Shown here: piece after piece, positions 52,667-61,361 of the stretch
Position numbering within the stretch: position 1 is the first letter of the stretch
How the letters are laid out: each line of letters begins with the position of its first letter
NCBI GenBank assembly: GCA_020639075.1
Contig: JACKHI010000001.1
Location: forward strand, 4,030,001 to 4,094,000
Reading direction: 5' to 3'
Length of the DNA stretch: 64,000 nt
Source of the DNA: Phycisphaerales bacterium
GTDB taxonomy: Bacteria > Planctomycetota > Phycisphaerae > UBA1845 > UTPLA1
Program-made: the position numbers and the translations under genes
The notes under the pieces: model-generated
The model's input: only the letters and a program-made list of their open reading frames with translations
Databases searched by the model: none
What the model was told of the DNA's origin: nothing

Positions 52667-54748
52667 CTAGTCAATGGTTAGGCCATCCAGAACGGTGGCG
52701 ACCGAAAAGACTGTTACATTGGAAGATCGTTCAGTGCCAAAAACCCGGCGGCGGAAATACATGTCGCCCAGTTCAAGTTGCCGGAGTAGCGCGATTGCCA
52801 TGCCCGGGCCATCGTGCTCCATCTGCTCTGGCCACGGCTTCCACTCGGGTGACTCAAGCCATGCTGGAAGCGGCTTGGCAGTGCTGTTGGTGAGCGTCAC
52901 AGCGTTCCTGCCTCCGATCACAGTTTTTCCGATGTCGCAGCGCACATCAAAAACCGACCGATCGATATCTGCTCCCGCCCCAGACAGGCGGCGGGTGCCA
53001 TACCGCCGGACGTTAAGAATGAGCTCGTAGAACAACTCCCGATAGACGGCTTCGTGAACACGACAGGGCCGCCCGTCAGCGTCGCACAGATGATTGTCGA
53101 TGACCGCTCGGGACAGGTCAGAAGTCATTTCTAGCCGCACCGTGCGATCACTATCCGAATGTGTAAACAACGCCGGCCACTCAATCTTTAGTCGATGCAA
53201 GAGGTCGAGGGGGCGGGGGGCTACGCGGTTATCGTACTCGAGAAACCTACTCCGTTTGTCCTGAGGAAGGCCGAGCAGTTCCTTTCGTCCCTCCAGCTGA
53301 AACAGTCGCAGAACGACGGATATGTCCTGGAGCATCTGCATGTGTCCCGACATCTCACTTGCACCGAGCTGACTTAGATACGCGTGGATTCGGTCGAGGC
53401 GGTTCTTAAGCGTATGTCCCAGGTTGCGTAACGCAGTCTTCCGCGTCTCTGACAACTGAGCGGCCATCCTTATGTGCCGTTGCTCGATCTCGCGTCTGAC
53501 CACAGCGACTACATCATCATCAAACGTCTGTTGGTCAATAGGTCCCCAACTATCCGATCCACCACCTCGATCAGGGAGGGTTGGCCACGAGAAGTATGGA
53601 TTCGGCTTAGAATCAAGGACAAGGCGGTAACGCCGCGAGCCAATGGAAAGTGCGGGCATCGCGCTCGGTTCCTCTGACTCATATGGAGTGATCGAGAGCT
53701 CGGGGAAGGGATAAACCCGCATCAGATCCTGCCAACGCGATTGGAGGCCGCTGACCCAATCTGACTCACTAATACCAAACGCTATTGACTCGCTGATAAC
53801 CTTCCTAAGTGTATTGATAGCTCCATTGTTAGCAGCCAAACGAAGCGACGTATTCAGGATGGAATTATCGCGGTAGGCCGTGAATGCCCACCAGATTCCC
53901 TTCCGAACGGCCTCCGTACTGTCAGCGCGTAGCTTCTTGTGCCGGCACGCGACCAACCAGGGCACGCTGCCAAAATGCCCTGGGATTGTGACCGTAACAG
54001 CTCCATCACTTACCGTCTTGCGCGCAAATCCAGAATGGAGCGTTCTATCAACCTGCCGAATCATTGACGATTGGCGGTCACAGTCGCAGCGATCTCGCAG
54101 ATTCCAGAACTCCCAGCCATTGTCCCCCCAATATCGAAGATACAACGCTTGCTCGTCGTCGATGGTGTCGACCAGCGATCGGAAGCCATCAGCGATCGCT
54201 TCAAGCAATGACTCGATCCAGACAGGATCATTCGGGGCGGATGGCTTAACTTGCTGTTCAGGATGAGCCTGCAAGTGCGCCACGAGCGTGTTGACCCCAG
54301 ACGATATCCGCTGAAATAGCTGCTCAGCAATCTCGCTGCCACGTGCATCAGCCATTTGCCCGATGAATTCGATAAGTCGGCTCGAGATATCGCGCGCATT
54401 CTCGGCACCTGGACCAACTGCGGCCAGATGAAGACCGGGGGCCTTCTTGAACGTAATGCCGAGATCTTTGAGTCGTGCACACGAGTCCGGCTCAGCCGGC
54501 CCACCTGTTAAGGTCGAAAGCGTAGCAGAGCGTTCGCCGTCAACTCCTATGAGCAGATCGGCGCCGTCTGCTGCCATCAGAAGCAAGTAGTCGAGATAGT
54601 TGTAGACAAGCGGAATATCCTCGACGCCTGTCTGTTGATCACCCTTGGTGCGGCGACGTAAATGGGCGGCAACTACGGCATCGGCTACGACAGCCAATAA
54701 CGCTTCATCGGCCACGGGGTCGGTTGTGTCCTGGCTGTTCTCGCGCAT
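52667..54748 (-). CDS. Histidine-kinase-like sensor protein
   Basis: 693 aa from ATG 54748 (the ATG at 54793 would overlap the ABC ATPase gene). The C-terminal quarter has an H-box-like LRNLGHTLKNRLDRIHAYL, an N-box-like VYRELFYELILNVRRYGTR and a glycine turn HDGPGMAIALLRQL, the order of a GHKL kinase. About 440 N-terminal residues are a sensory region with no membrane helix, suggesting a cytosolic input. It lies directly after an ABC transporter gene and before a receiver-like gene. Confidence 0.65.
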   Translation of the reverse strand: MRENSQDTTDPVADEALLAVVADAVVAAHLRRRTKGDQQTGVEDIPLVYNYLDYLLLMAADGADLLIGVDGERSATLSTLTGGPAEPDSCARLKDLGITFKKAPGLHLAAVGPGAENARDISSRLIEFIGQMADARGSEIAEQLFQRISSGVNTLVAHLQAHPEQQVKPSAPNDPVWIESLLEAIADGFRSLVDTIDDEQALYLRYWGDNGWEFWNLRDRCDCDRQSSMIRQVDRTLHSGFARKTVSDGAVTVTIPGHFGSVPWLVACRHKKLRADSTEAVRKGIWWAFTAYRDNSILNTSLRLAANNGAINTLRKVISESIAFGISESDWVSGLQSRWQDLMRVYPFPELSITPYESEEPSAMPALSIGSRRYRLVLDSKPNPYFSWPTLPDRGGGSDSWGPIDQQTFDDDVVAVVRREIEQRHIRMAAQLSETRKTALRNLGHTLKNRLDRIHAYLSQLGASEMSGHMQMLQDISVVLRLFQLEGRKELLGLPQDKRSRFLEYDNRVAPRPLDLLHRLKIEWPALFTHSDSDRTVRLEMTSDLSRAVIDNHLCDADGRPCRVHEAVYRELFYELILNVRRYGTRRLSGAGADIDRSVFDVRCDIGKTVIGGRNAVTLTNSTAKPLPAWLESPEWKPWPEQMEHDGPGMAIALLRQLELGDMYFRRRVFGTERSSNVTVFSVATVLDGLTID

Positions 54749-54767
54749 TGGTAGATCCCGGCTACGG

Positions 54768-55550
54768 TCAAGCCACGTAGCCGCAGAGTGCAATCAATTC
54801 ATTAAGCTGCAGGCTCGCGTCATGATTCCGCGACACGTCACGCTCGATGGCACCGTCGCGCATCACGATCAGTCGGTCCCCGTAGTTCAGCGCGTCCATC
54901 AGATTGTGCGTAACCATAATTACCGTCACGCCGCTCTCCTGGCTAAGTGCGACGGTTGCTTCCAGGCACTTCTTGGCGTTGGCCTGATCTAACGAAGCGG
55001 TATGCTCGTCGGCCAGCAAAAGAACCGGCTCTCGCAGAATGGCCAGCTCTAGCGCCAGCAGCTGCCGCTGCCCTTGGCTAAGCTCTGCGACACGGCTATC
55101 GATCTTGCTGTCCAGGCCGAGGCGCTCAAGGCGGTCGATGAACCACTGGCGGTCGTGCGTTGGCGGAGCGAACGACCAGGGCAATGGCACCCGCTGCCGC
55201 GAACACGCCAAGCGGAGGTTCTCCCAGACCGTCATGCCCGCCGCCGTACCACGTCGTGGGTCTTGATGGACACGTGCCAGGTAGGTGGCCCTTTGCCAAC
55301 GCGGCATCTTCAACCACGCGGTACCGTTCTTCCCGTTATTCAACACAATTTGCCCGGCATCGGCATCGAAGTCACCCGCGAGCAAGTTGAGCAATGTCGT
55401 CTTGCCTGAACCATTCGGCCCCACGACCACAATGAACTCTCCCGGCCTCAGGTCAAGATCAATCCCGCGTAGGGCATGCGTGGTCCCATTGCCGTTAGAC
55501 GGGAAGGACTTGGACAAACCACGGATTTGCAGGGCCGGACGCTCAGTCAT
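54768..55550 (-). CDS. ABC transporter ATP-binding protein (TrpZ-like)
   Basis: 260 aa. Walker A is GPNGSGKTTLLNLLAG (about 40), Q-loop VHQDPRRGTA, signature LSQGQRQLLALELA (about 155), Walker B LLLADEHTASLD, H-loop VIMVTHNL. Together with the permease and solute-binding protein encoded upstream it completes an importer of the PF04392 type. The start is 6 bases after the solute-binding gene. Confidence 0.93.
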   Translation of the reverse strand: MTERPALQIRGLSKSFPSNGNGTTHALRGIDLDLRPGEFIVVVGPNGSGKTTLLNLLAGDFDADAGQIVLNNGKNGTAWLKMPRWQRATYLARVHQDPRRGTAAGMTVWENLRLACSRQRVPLPWSFAPPTHDRQWFIDRLERLGLDSKIDSRVAELSQGQRQLLALELAILREPVLLLADEHTASLDQANAKKCLEATVALSQESGVTVIMVTHNLMDALNYGDRLIVMRDGAIERDVSRNHDASLQLNELIALCGYVA

Positions 55551-55556
55551 GGCAAG

Positions 55557-56528
55557 TCACCGGATGATTTCTTGGGCACGGTCCAGGATAACTTGAGGGA
55601 ATTCGAAGCCCAACTGTGCTGCGGCCTTCTTGTTCACCAAAAGTCTGTCCCCGAGGAATAGAACGGGATCGCGATCCTTGGGCATTTGGCCTTCGCGCAG
55701 CACCTGCGCCACCAATTCACCGGCCCGCCGCCCTAGCTTCTCATAGTCGACTGACACGGCGGCTAACGCGCCATCGTGAACGCTGCCCGAGTCACTTGCG
55801 ATCACTGGCAGCTTCGCGCTATTCGCGATGCGCGTCAGCCCGCCCATCGCGGCCACAACCGTGTTGTCCGACCCGACATAGATGACATCGACGTTGCCGA
55901 TGAGCGAACGAGTGGCATCGACAACTTCTTGTGATTGCGAGACGGTCACGAGCCGCAGTCTGACGTCGCGCTGCTCTACCAATTGCTTGATCTGGTCCAC
56001 GCCGTATTGAGAATTGCGTTCACCGGCGTTGTAGATGATCCCGATCGTCTTCGTTTTCGGGAACAAGTCGAAGATCAGATCGAGATTCGCTTGGTAGTTT
56101 ACACGATCGCACACCCCCGACATATTGGGCGGATTCTTGCCCATTCCCACATCCTCGGGATTGGTTACCGTGCTGAAGATGATTTTCTGGCTCGGCTGCG
56201 CTTCCTTGAAAACCGCTTGGGTCACGGGCGTCGATACTGGGACCATCACGTATGGCTTGGCCGCTAGCAGTTCGTTTGCAAATGCATTTAGTTTGTCCAT
56301 TTCGCCGTTGGCGTTGACCTCGATGATCGTGAGAGATTCCGGCCCAAAGCCCGCGTCTGCCAACGCCTCTTTGATCCCGCTGACGGAGTCGTCCAGGATC
56401 GGGTGAGACATCAGATTGAAGATTGCCACCGTTGGCTTGTTGGTTGTGGTAGGCCGAAGGGCGAAGATTGTGACGATAACCACGATTGCGGCGGCGGTTA
56501 TTATTACGAGAGGGAGTTTTGCTTTCAT
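55557..56528 (-). CDS. ABC transporter substrate-binding protein (TrpX-like, PF04392)
   Basis: 323 aa. N-terminal hydrophobic signal anchor (LPLVIITAAAIVVIVTIFAL, about 5-24) with no lipobox Cys, then the ABC_sub_bind fold: VAIFNLMSHPILDDSVSGIKEAL, FSTVTNPEDVGMG, IGIIYNAGERNSQ, VDVIYVGSDNTVVAA, PVIASDSGSVHDGALAAVSVDYEKLGRRAG. Characterised homologues bind tryptophan or other small aromatic ligands; the ligand here is unknown. AAGGAG lies 7 bases before the ATG. Confidence 0.9.
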   Translation of the reverse strand: MKAKLPLVIITAAAIVVIVTIFALRPTTTNKPTVAIFNLMSHPILDDSVSGIKEALADAGFGPESLTIIEVNANGEMDKLNAFANELLAAKPYVMVPVSTPVTQAVFKEAQPSQKIIFSTVTNPEDVGMGKNPPNMSGVCDRVNYQANLDLIFDLFPKTKTIGIIYNAGERNSQYGVDQIKQLVEQRDVRLRLVTVSQSQEVVDATRSLIGNVDVIYVGSDNTVVAAMGGLTRIANSAKLPVIASDSGSVHDGALAAVSVDYEKLGRRAGELVAQVLREGQMPKDRDPVLFLGDRLLVNKKAAAQLGFEFPQVILDRAQEIIR

Positions 56529-56572
56529 CGCTCGGCTCCTTGGGCCAATTGCATCGTATGGATGGCATTTGT

Positions 56573-57541
56573 TCAGATCGGCAGAATCTCTTCAATCATG
56601 TTGCCCCGGCGATTTGCGTGTTTTCGAACAAGCACAAACACCACGACGATAATGGCCGACATCAGTTTCAGGTCGGTTGGTTGAATACGAACGGGCACCC
56701 ATCCGAGGATGCTGGCCCTCAGGATGAATAGGTAGAAGAAGAAGTATCCGCAGGCCCCGAACACACCAGATATCGCCCGCCCGAACAGGCTGCGTGAGGG
56801 GTCTAGCCCCATTAGTCGAGCAAGCTCTTCACCGATGACTAGAGCGGCCACCAATGTGATGATCACGCCGAACCCCATGTTTACATCGGCGAAGCCTTGG
56901 CGAGCTGAGACGAGGCAACCCGCAAGCCCGACAAGGCCGTTTGCCAGTACCAATCCTGCAGTGTGATATCGCTGCGGTCGGCGCCCAAGCCCCTCGACGA
57001 GCGCCTCATTCTCACCCGTGGCGCGTAAGACAACCCCGAACTCGCTCTTGAGGAGCAGGTACACGGCCAAAACAGCGACGGCAGCGACTATCGCGGACAA
57101 CAGGACGCTTGCGACATGAATGTTAAGTTCCGCCCACGCTGCCCTTGCATCGAGCAATTCTGCTGCGGAGTACATGTTGGGTGTGTCGGCGAGGTTTAGA
57201 TTAGATCGGCCTGAGAGGATCCAAAAAGCTACCGAATAACACATCATTGCGGTCAGGATTCCCGACAGTAACCGATTCACGCCAGCCTTTGTATGCATGA
57301 GAGCCGTGAGCAGGCCTGCAGTCGCACCTCCGCCGACGGACGCGACCGTTGCCACAATCCAACTGGCGCCGGCTGTGACCGTTGCACTGAATGCCGCAGC
57401 ACCGATCAGAAAGCTGCCATCAGCGGTCAGGTCTGGGTATCTCAGGACACGGAAGGCGATCGTAATGCCTACGACGGCGATCCCGTACCCAAGACCCTGC
57501 AAGAGTGCGTTGTCGATGACGCTGACAATCTGTTCCATCAA
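56573..57541 (-). CDS. ABC transporter permease (TrpY-like)
   Basis: 322 aa, about eight or nine membrane helices (LGYGIAVVGITIAFRVL, FLIGAAAFSATVTA, GILTAMMCYSVAFWIL, VLLSAIVAAVAVLAVYLLL, GFGVIITLVAALVIGEEL, ACGYFFFYLFILRASIL). The cytoplasmic coupling motif (FGVVLRATGENEALVEGLGR, about 188-207) is typical of this permease family. Its ATG overlaps the stop of the radical SAM gene (ATGA), so import and the radical SAM enzyme are coupled. Confidence 0.9.
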   Translation of the reverse strand: MMEQIVSVIDNALLQGLGYGIAVVGITIAFRVLRYPDLTADGSFLIGAAAFSATVTAGASWIVATVASVGGGATAGLLTALMHTKAGVNRLLSGILTAMMCYSVAFWILSGRSNLNLADTPNMYSAAELLDARAAWAELNIHVASVLLSAIVAAVAVLAVYLLLKSEFGVVLRATGENEALVEGLGRRPQRYHTAGLVLANGLVGLAGCLVSARQGFADVNMGFGVIITLVAALVIGEELARLMGLDPSRSLFGRAISGVFGACGYFFFYLFILRASILGWVPVRIQPTDLKLMSAIIVVVFVLVRKHANRRGNMIEEILPI

Positions 57542-59103
57542 GTGTGGGCCTCGGTGATCGATTCGCCTCGATTATCTCGGCTTCCTGTCAGATACCGGCC
57601 GTACTGGAACACGCTGATTCCAGGTGTGTTTGCCATGGCGTTAAGATAGTTGATCACTTCGACGATAGCGTCGATGTCCTCGTTGAACCGGCCTCGCTTC
57701 AACGAGTCGGAATTGAGAATGCCCTCAGGAATTCCACCAGTCCCGTGAGCAAAGTGCTCACCCAGCCAACGTAGAATTGGCTGGCGCTGTGATTCCCATC
57801 TGGTGAATTCCTCGAAAATACTGTGCCCGTTTGGGCCATACCGACCCTCAATTTGCGCAAGATGAAAATGCGCGGTCCCCGGATAGACGACATGCAGCTG
57901 CGGAAAGACAGTGATGACCTTTCCGCACGCTTCTGCTTGTTGACCGAGTTGTTCGAGGAGTCGGAGTGTGTTTTGGCGGTGTTGACCGGCTTCGCCAGGT
58001 ATGCCGAGTTGGAGGTTGATGTAGCACTCCAACTGCGATCGCAGCAAGCGCGGCACTACTTTATCCCGAAGCAATATCAAATAATTGCCCGGATGACGTG
58101 TCTTGTTGAGATAGAGCAGCAGTTCTGGATCCAGTGATTCAACACCGAGGTAAATGGCCTCACAACCTGCACGCTCCATCGCAACGATGACGCCTTCATG
58201 CTGGCAGGACTCGACGCGTGTTTGGCAATCCCACCGGAAGGTGACTTCTCGTTGAAGTTCCGCAATCGCCTCACAAAGCTCTATCGTTCGGCTTGGCGAA
58301 TGTGCAAAGAAGTTATCTTCAATCGCTACGCTTTGATATCCCATTTCGCACACAAGCACGCGCAGGTCTCGGATAACAGCATCTACGCTCTTGTAGCGTA
58401 CTCTCTGATTGGCGACGGAACAGAATGCGCACTTCAATGGGCAGCCTCGCGCGGAGACATATGTCGCGTGATCGAATTTGCCGGGCGCGGATCGCAGCCC
58501 CCACCCCCGGAATGTTACCGAAATGCGGTTCAACGCTTCCTGGTCGAGCAGCGGCGCGTCGTCGTTTCGCGTGATTGCGTCAATCCCGCGCCGATAACTG
58601 AGGTTGGGCACACTCTTGATGTAGGGAAATGAACGGAGGAGTTCTTCGAGTGCGACTTCACCCTCCCCGCGGATAACAAAGTCGATTGTGTTTCTATGGT
58701 TCGTAAGAATGACGTCGTCTTGTGACGACGCGTGGTGTCCCCCGAGGATGACAATCGAGTCAGGTGCCAGGGCTTTGAAAATCGCTGCCACATCTATTCC
58801 TGCTTGGTAAGACGCGGTAGTCGTGGTTATTCCGACAAAAAGGTGCCCAGTCATCGCGGCGATGCACTCCTTGATCCGCGTTTCTAGCATGTCACGCCGT
58901 TCCGAACCAAGGTCTAGGAGGCGGATGGCGACCTCGGGCAAAACGTTAGTTACATGAGATGCCAACGCGATCAGGCCGCTGGAGAAACCCTCGAGCAAGT
59001 CGTGCTGTGGGGGGTGAACCAAGATCAGGGACCGCTGGTCACGAGGTGTGTTCCCACCAATTCGCAGTCCCTCTATTGTGATCCTAACTTCATTGCCTGT
59101 CAT
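57538..59103 (-). CDS. B12-binding-type radical SAM protein
   Basis: 521 aa from ATG 59103 (MTGNEVRITIEGLR); the frame is open to 59196. The N-terminal Rossmann-like domain (SLILVHPPQHD ... HLFVGITTTTASYQAGIDVAAIFKALAPDSIVILGGHHAS) resembles cobalamin-binding domains, although the DxHxxG lower-ligand motif is not clear. The radical SAM motif is ARGCPLKCAFCSV (CxxxCxxC, about 219), then AIEDNFFAHSPSRTIELCEAI and IYLGVESLDPELLLYLNKTRHP. It is probably a methyltransferase or related modifying enzyme. It heads an operon with an ABC importer and a two-component pair. No substrate protein is assured; small ORFs upstream are candidates. Confidence 0.88.
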   Translation of the reverse strand: MTGNEVRITIEGLRIGGNTPRDQRSLILVHPPQHDLLEGFSSGLIALASHVTNVLPEVAIRLLDLGSERRDMLETRIKECIAAMTGHLFVGITTTTASYQAGIDVAAIFKALAPDSIVILGGHHASSQDDVILTNHRNTIDFVIRGEGEVALEELLRSFPYIKSVPNLSYRRGIDAITRNDDAPLLDQEALNRISVTFRGWGLRSAPGKFDHATYVSARGCPLKCAFCSVANQRVRYKSVDAVIRDLRVLVCEMGYQSVAIEDNFFAHSPSRTIELCEAIAELQREVTFRWDCQTRVESCQHEGVIVAMERAGCEAIYLGVESLDPELLLYLNKTRHPGNYLILLRDKVVPRLLRSQLECYINLQLGIPGEAGQHRQNTLRLLEQLGQQAEACGKVITVFPQLHVVYPGTAHFHLAQIEGRYGPNGHSIFEEFTRWESQRQPILRWLGEHFAHGTGGIPEGILNSDSLKRGRFNEDIDAIVEVINYLNAMANTPGISVFQYGRYLTGSRDNRGESITEAHT

Positions 59104-59308
59104 TGTTTGCGCCTCGCTCGGCTGGGCGGCGCGCCGCCCCTGCCTAATTGATATGGCCGGTTCGCCCGCGGCGCCCTGACCGCGCCTGACGAACAAGAAA
59201 CCCCCGATTGGGATCTAGCGCAGGGTTCGCCGGAACTGTAGCCACCGAAGGCCCCAGCCGAGGGAAGGCGAATCCACACAGTGTCGCGCGGGCATTAAGC
59301 CCCGAGAG

Positions 59309-59539
59309 TTATCCCGATGCCCTGGGGGCGTTGAGGCCAAGTTCAAGAGTGGCCATGGAGCTGGCGAGGTACGGGCAATATATGCGTCTTCTTTCGACAA
59401 GCGTCACCGGCGCGAGCGCTTCGATGGGACAAGCCAAGATACGGCACATCAGACAGTGTGTGTCAGGGAGCTCATGGGGATCGATCCAATAGGGAAGTAT
59501 TGGGTGGTCCAATTTTGATTCGATTGGCCCCTGTGACAC
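59309..59539 (-). CDS. Possible small Cys-containing protein, 76 aa
   Basis: GTG start at 59539 without a clear ribosome binding site. It reads ...HPILPYWIDPHELPDTHCLMCRILACPIEALAPVTLVERRRIYCPYLASS...: three cysteines in CLMCRILAC plus a later CPY could hold a metal. It lies 205 bases upstream of the radical SAM gene on the same strand. Composition is protein-like, but support is weak, and an overlapping plus-strand frame cannot be excluded. Confidence 0.3.
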   Translation of the reverse strand: MSQGPIESKLDHPILPYWIDPHELPDTHCLMCRILACPIEALAPVTLVERRRIYCPYLASSMATLELGLNAPRASG

Positions 59540-59615
59540 CCGCTAGGTGCCAAGCGGGGGCAAGAATGGATTGCGCTGGCGCGGCACAGTCGGCCAACTA
59601 CTGAAAGGATGAACA

Positions 59616-59864
59616 ATGTCATTCGAACTTCCCCCCCTTGGGAGCCAACCCATTGTTGGTGGCCTCGGTCGGCCCGTCGGTCAGATTCACTCGAATGGCC
59701 GCATCGACTTGGGACTCAATTCGAGCCAGATCCGGTTGGATGGAAAGGTATTTCAGGGCGATCGCCAAGTGGGCCACATCAGTTTGAACGGCTTAAGCTT
59801 GGATAGTCTCGGCTCGTATCGCACCATTCACAATGGTCTCGGCCCCGACTTTCGAATTCGCTAA
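59616..59864 (+). CDS. Small beta-repeat protein, 82 aa
   Basis: Well-placed AAGGATGA before the ATG. The sequence repeats a strand-turn pattern (VGQIHSNGRIDLG, SQIRLDGKVFQ, VGHISLNGLSLD), so a small all-beta fold is likely. No signal peptide, no cysteines, and no family recognised. It is divergent from the radical SAM operon and precedes a long gene-free stretch. Confidence 0.55.
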   Translation: MSFELPPLGSQPIVGGLGRPVGQIHSNGRIDLGLNSSQIRLDGKVFQGDRQVGHISLNGLSLDSLGSYRTIHNGLGPDFRIR

Positions 59865-60392
59865 TTCGTGGCGAAACGGCCCGCATATTGGGGCCGTCCG
59901 ACGGAGATCGCCTCCCGTCGCTGATGAGCCAGGCGAAAGCCAATCCGGGCTCGGACGAGCCTATCTCCCCAAGAAGTCCGTGTTTCTTTATTCATAGCCC
60001 GCCGGGTGCCGGCCCTATGCGGTCGCATGTGTCTTTTTCGATTGCTGCCAGAAGAATCAGGATGCGCGGGTGCGTATTGAAGCGACTCTGTTTTCTCGCC
60101 CGTCGCGTTTCGCGATGGACCGTCGCGCGAGTGCCCTTGAATCACCGTGGTGCAATTGGGGCGGATGATTCACTTTGCCACCGGTGTCATTGCGAAGGCA
60201 GTATCGAGTTTGGGATCTCCTTTGTTCGATTCGCGAGCGCCTTCGAGTTTTCGTGTTGGTCAGAGTATGTCAGGCCTTGCGTGGCAATTGTCCCAACTAT
60301 CTCGTGGGTCGTCGATTTGATTATCGAATGGCCCAATCAGGTTGGTGGCGCGTGCCACCTGAAGTGTTAAACAACTGTAGGGAGCGAGAAAC
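59865..60392. other. Gene-poor region
   Basis: 528 bases. A 160-codon plus-strand frame (59888-60370) is open, but it lacks a ribosome binding site and any protein-like pattern. The ribosome binding site AGGGAG for the secreted coiled-coil gene is at its right end. I see no other supported element. Confidence 0.5.
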
Positions 60393-61166
60393 ATGAAAGT
60401 TGTAGTAGGCGCAATCACATCATCTCTGATCCTGGTCAATCCGTTGCTGGCCCAGCAGGAGTATGCCAGTACGGACTGCGAGCGGCTGAGCCGCCAGGTC
60501 CAGGTCATCAAGGCCGATCTCTCTTCGAAGGCGATGAAGCTCAAGCAGATTACCGGCGATGTCACCTTTGGACGGACATCGATCGAATCCGCCATGGCGG
60601 CGCTGAAGGAGAAGCCGGGCGACTTCAAGGCGCAGGAAGCGGTCATCGAAGCGGTCGATGAGCGGGCTGCCAAGCTGGAGTTGATCGCCGGCAAGGCGCT
60701 CAGCAGCGAAGGCGACAGCGTCAATCCGGTGCCGGTCCTTGGCAAGCTCCTCGCCACGCTCGAAGAACTCGCGGCGCTTTGCGAAACGGATGCCAGGCAG
60801 TTCGAAGCGAAGGCGCAAAACGCGACCACCGAATCGCTGAAACAGCGATATCTGCTCTTGGCCGCCTCGGCCGAGCGGAACGCGAGAACGTATCGGCGGA
60901 ACATCGAGCAGTACAAGGGGCTCGACATTGCGAAGCAGTACAACGAACTGCTGGCGGAGAAGGAATTCCTGGGTGTCTTCCGCGACCACCTCGGCAAGCT
61001 GATTCCGAATCTGAGGGCCTTGGGTGAATCGCAGGAGATTCTCAAGGAAATCGAATCGCTGACCTCGAGTCTCGACCAGCTTGCTCAGGCATATTCGGAT
61101 TTCTCGAAGGTCATCAGTGAGACTTTTGAATCAACGGAAGTGGCCCATGCGAAGAAGGCGGACTAA
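60393..61166 (+). CDS. Secreted coiled-coil protein, 257 aa
   Basis: Signal peptide MKVVVGAITSSLILVNPLLAQQ, cleaved after about residue 20. The mature protein is almost entirely helical with heptads (DCERLSRQVQVIKADLSSKAMKLKQI, LLATLEELAALCETDARQFEAKAQ, LKEIESLTSSLDQLAQAYSDF). No family recognised; a periplasmic structural or scaffold role is possible. AGGGAG lies upstream. The lipoprotein gene at 61147 overlaps its 3' end by 20 bases. Confidence 0.75.
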   Translation: MKVVVGAITSSLILVNPLLAQQEYASTDCERLSRQVQVIKADLSSKAMKLKQITGDVTFGRTSIESAMAALKEKPGDFKAQEAVIEAVDERAAKLELIAGKALSSEGDSVNPVPVLGKLLATLEELAALCETDARQFEAKAQNATTESLKQRYLLLAASAERNARTYRRNIEQYKGLDIAKQYNELLAEKEFLGVFRDHLGKLIPNLRALGESQEILKEIESLTSSLDQLAQAYSDFSKVISETFESTEVAHAKKAD

Positions 61167-61356
61167 TCATCTTGCGGTTTGCGTGCTCAGCCTCGCGTTG
61201 GCCCCGATGTCCGGCTGCATCTGGTTTGCGGTCGCGGGATTGGGATACGAAGGCATCAAGACGGCGGGCAAGAACCATGATCGCGCCGTGGCGCGTGATG
61301 CCGAGGATCGAGCCCGGAACGATGACGGTGTCCGGATCGTTTGGGACAAGGAGTAA
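61147..61356 (+). CDS. Small lipoprotein, 69 aa
   Basis: Start ATG 61147 (MRRRRTNHLAVCVLSLALAPMSGC): basic residues, hydrophobic stretch, and a lipobox-like PMSGC with Cys at about 24. The mature part is short, glycine-rich and then charged (DRAVARDAEDRARNDDG). It overlaps the coiled-coil gene and is followed 5 bases later by another exported protein, so the three probably form an operon. Confidence 0.65.
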   Translation: MRRRRTNHLAVCVLSLALAPMSGCIWFAVAGLGYEGIKTAGKNHDRAVARDAEDRARNDDGVRIVWDKE

Positions 61357-61361
61357 TTGAG

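Noticed and set aside
53194..53209. ATGCAAGAGGTCGAG shared with tRNA-Ala (15 bases), a possible att site
   Set aside because: The match covers the anticodon/variable part rather than the tRNA 3' end and lies inside the kinase-like coding sequence; chance is the simpler explanation.
59888..60370. 160-codon plus-strand frame in the gene-poor region
   Set aside because: No ribosome binding site, no protein-like pattern, and it ends in unrelated composition.
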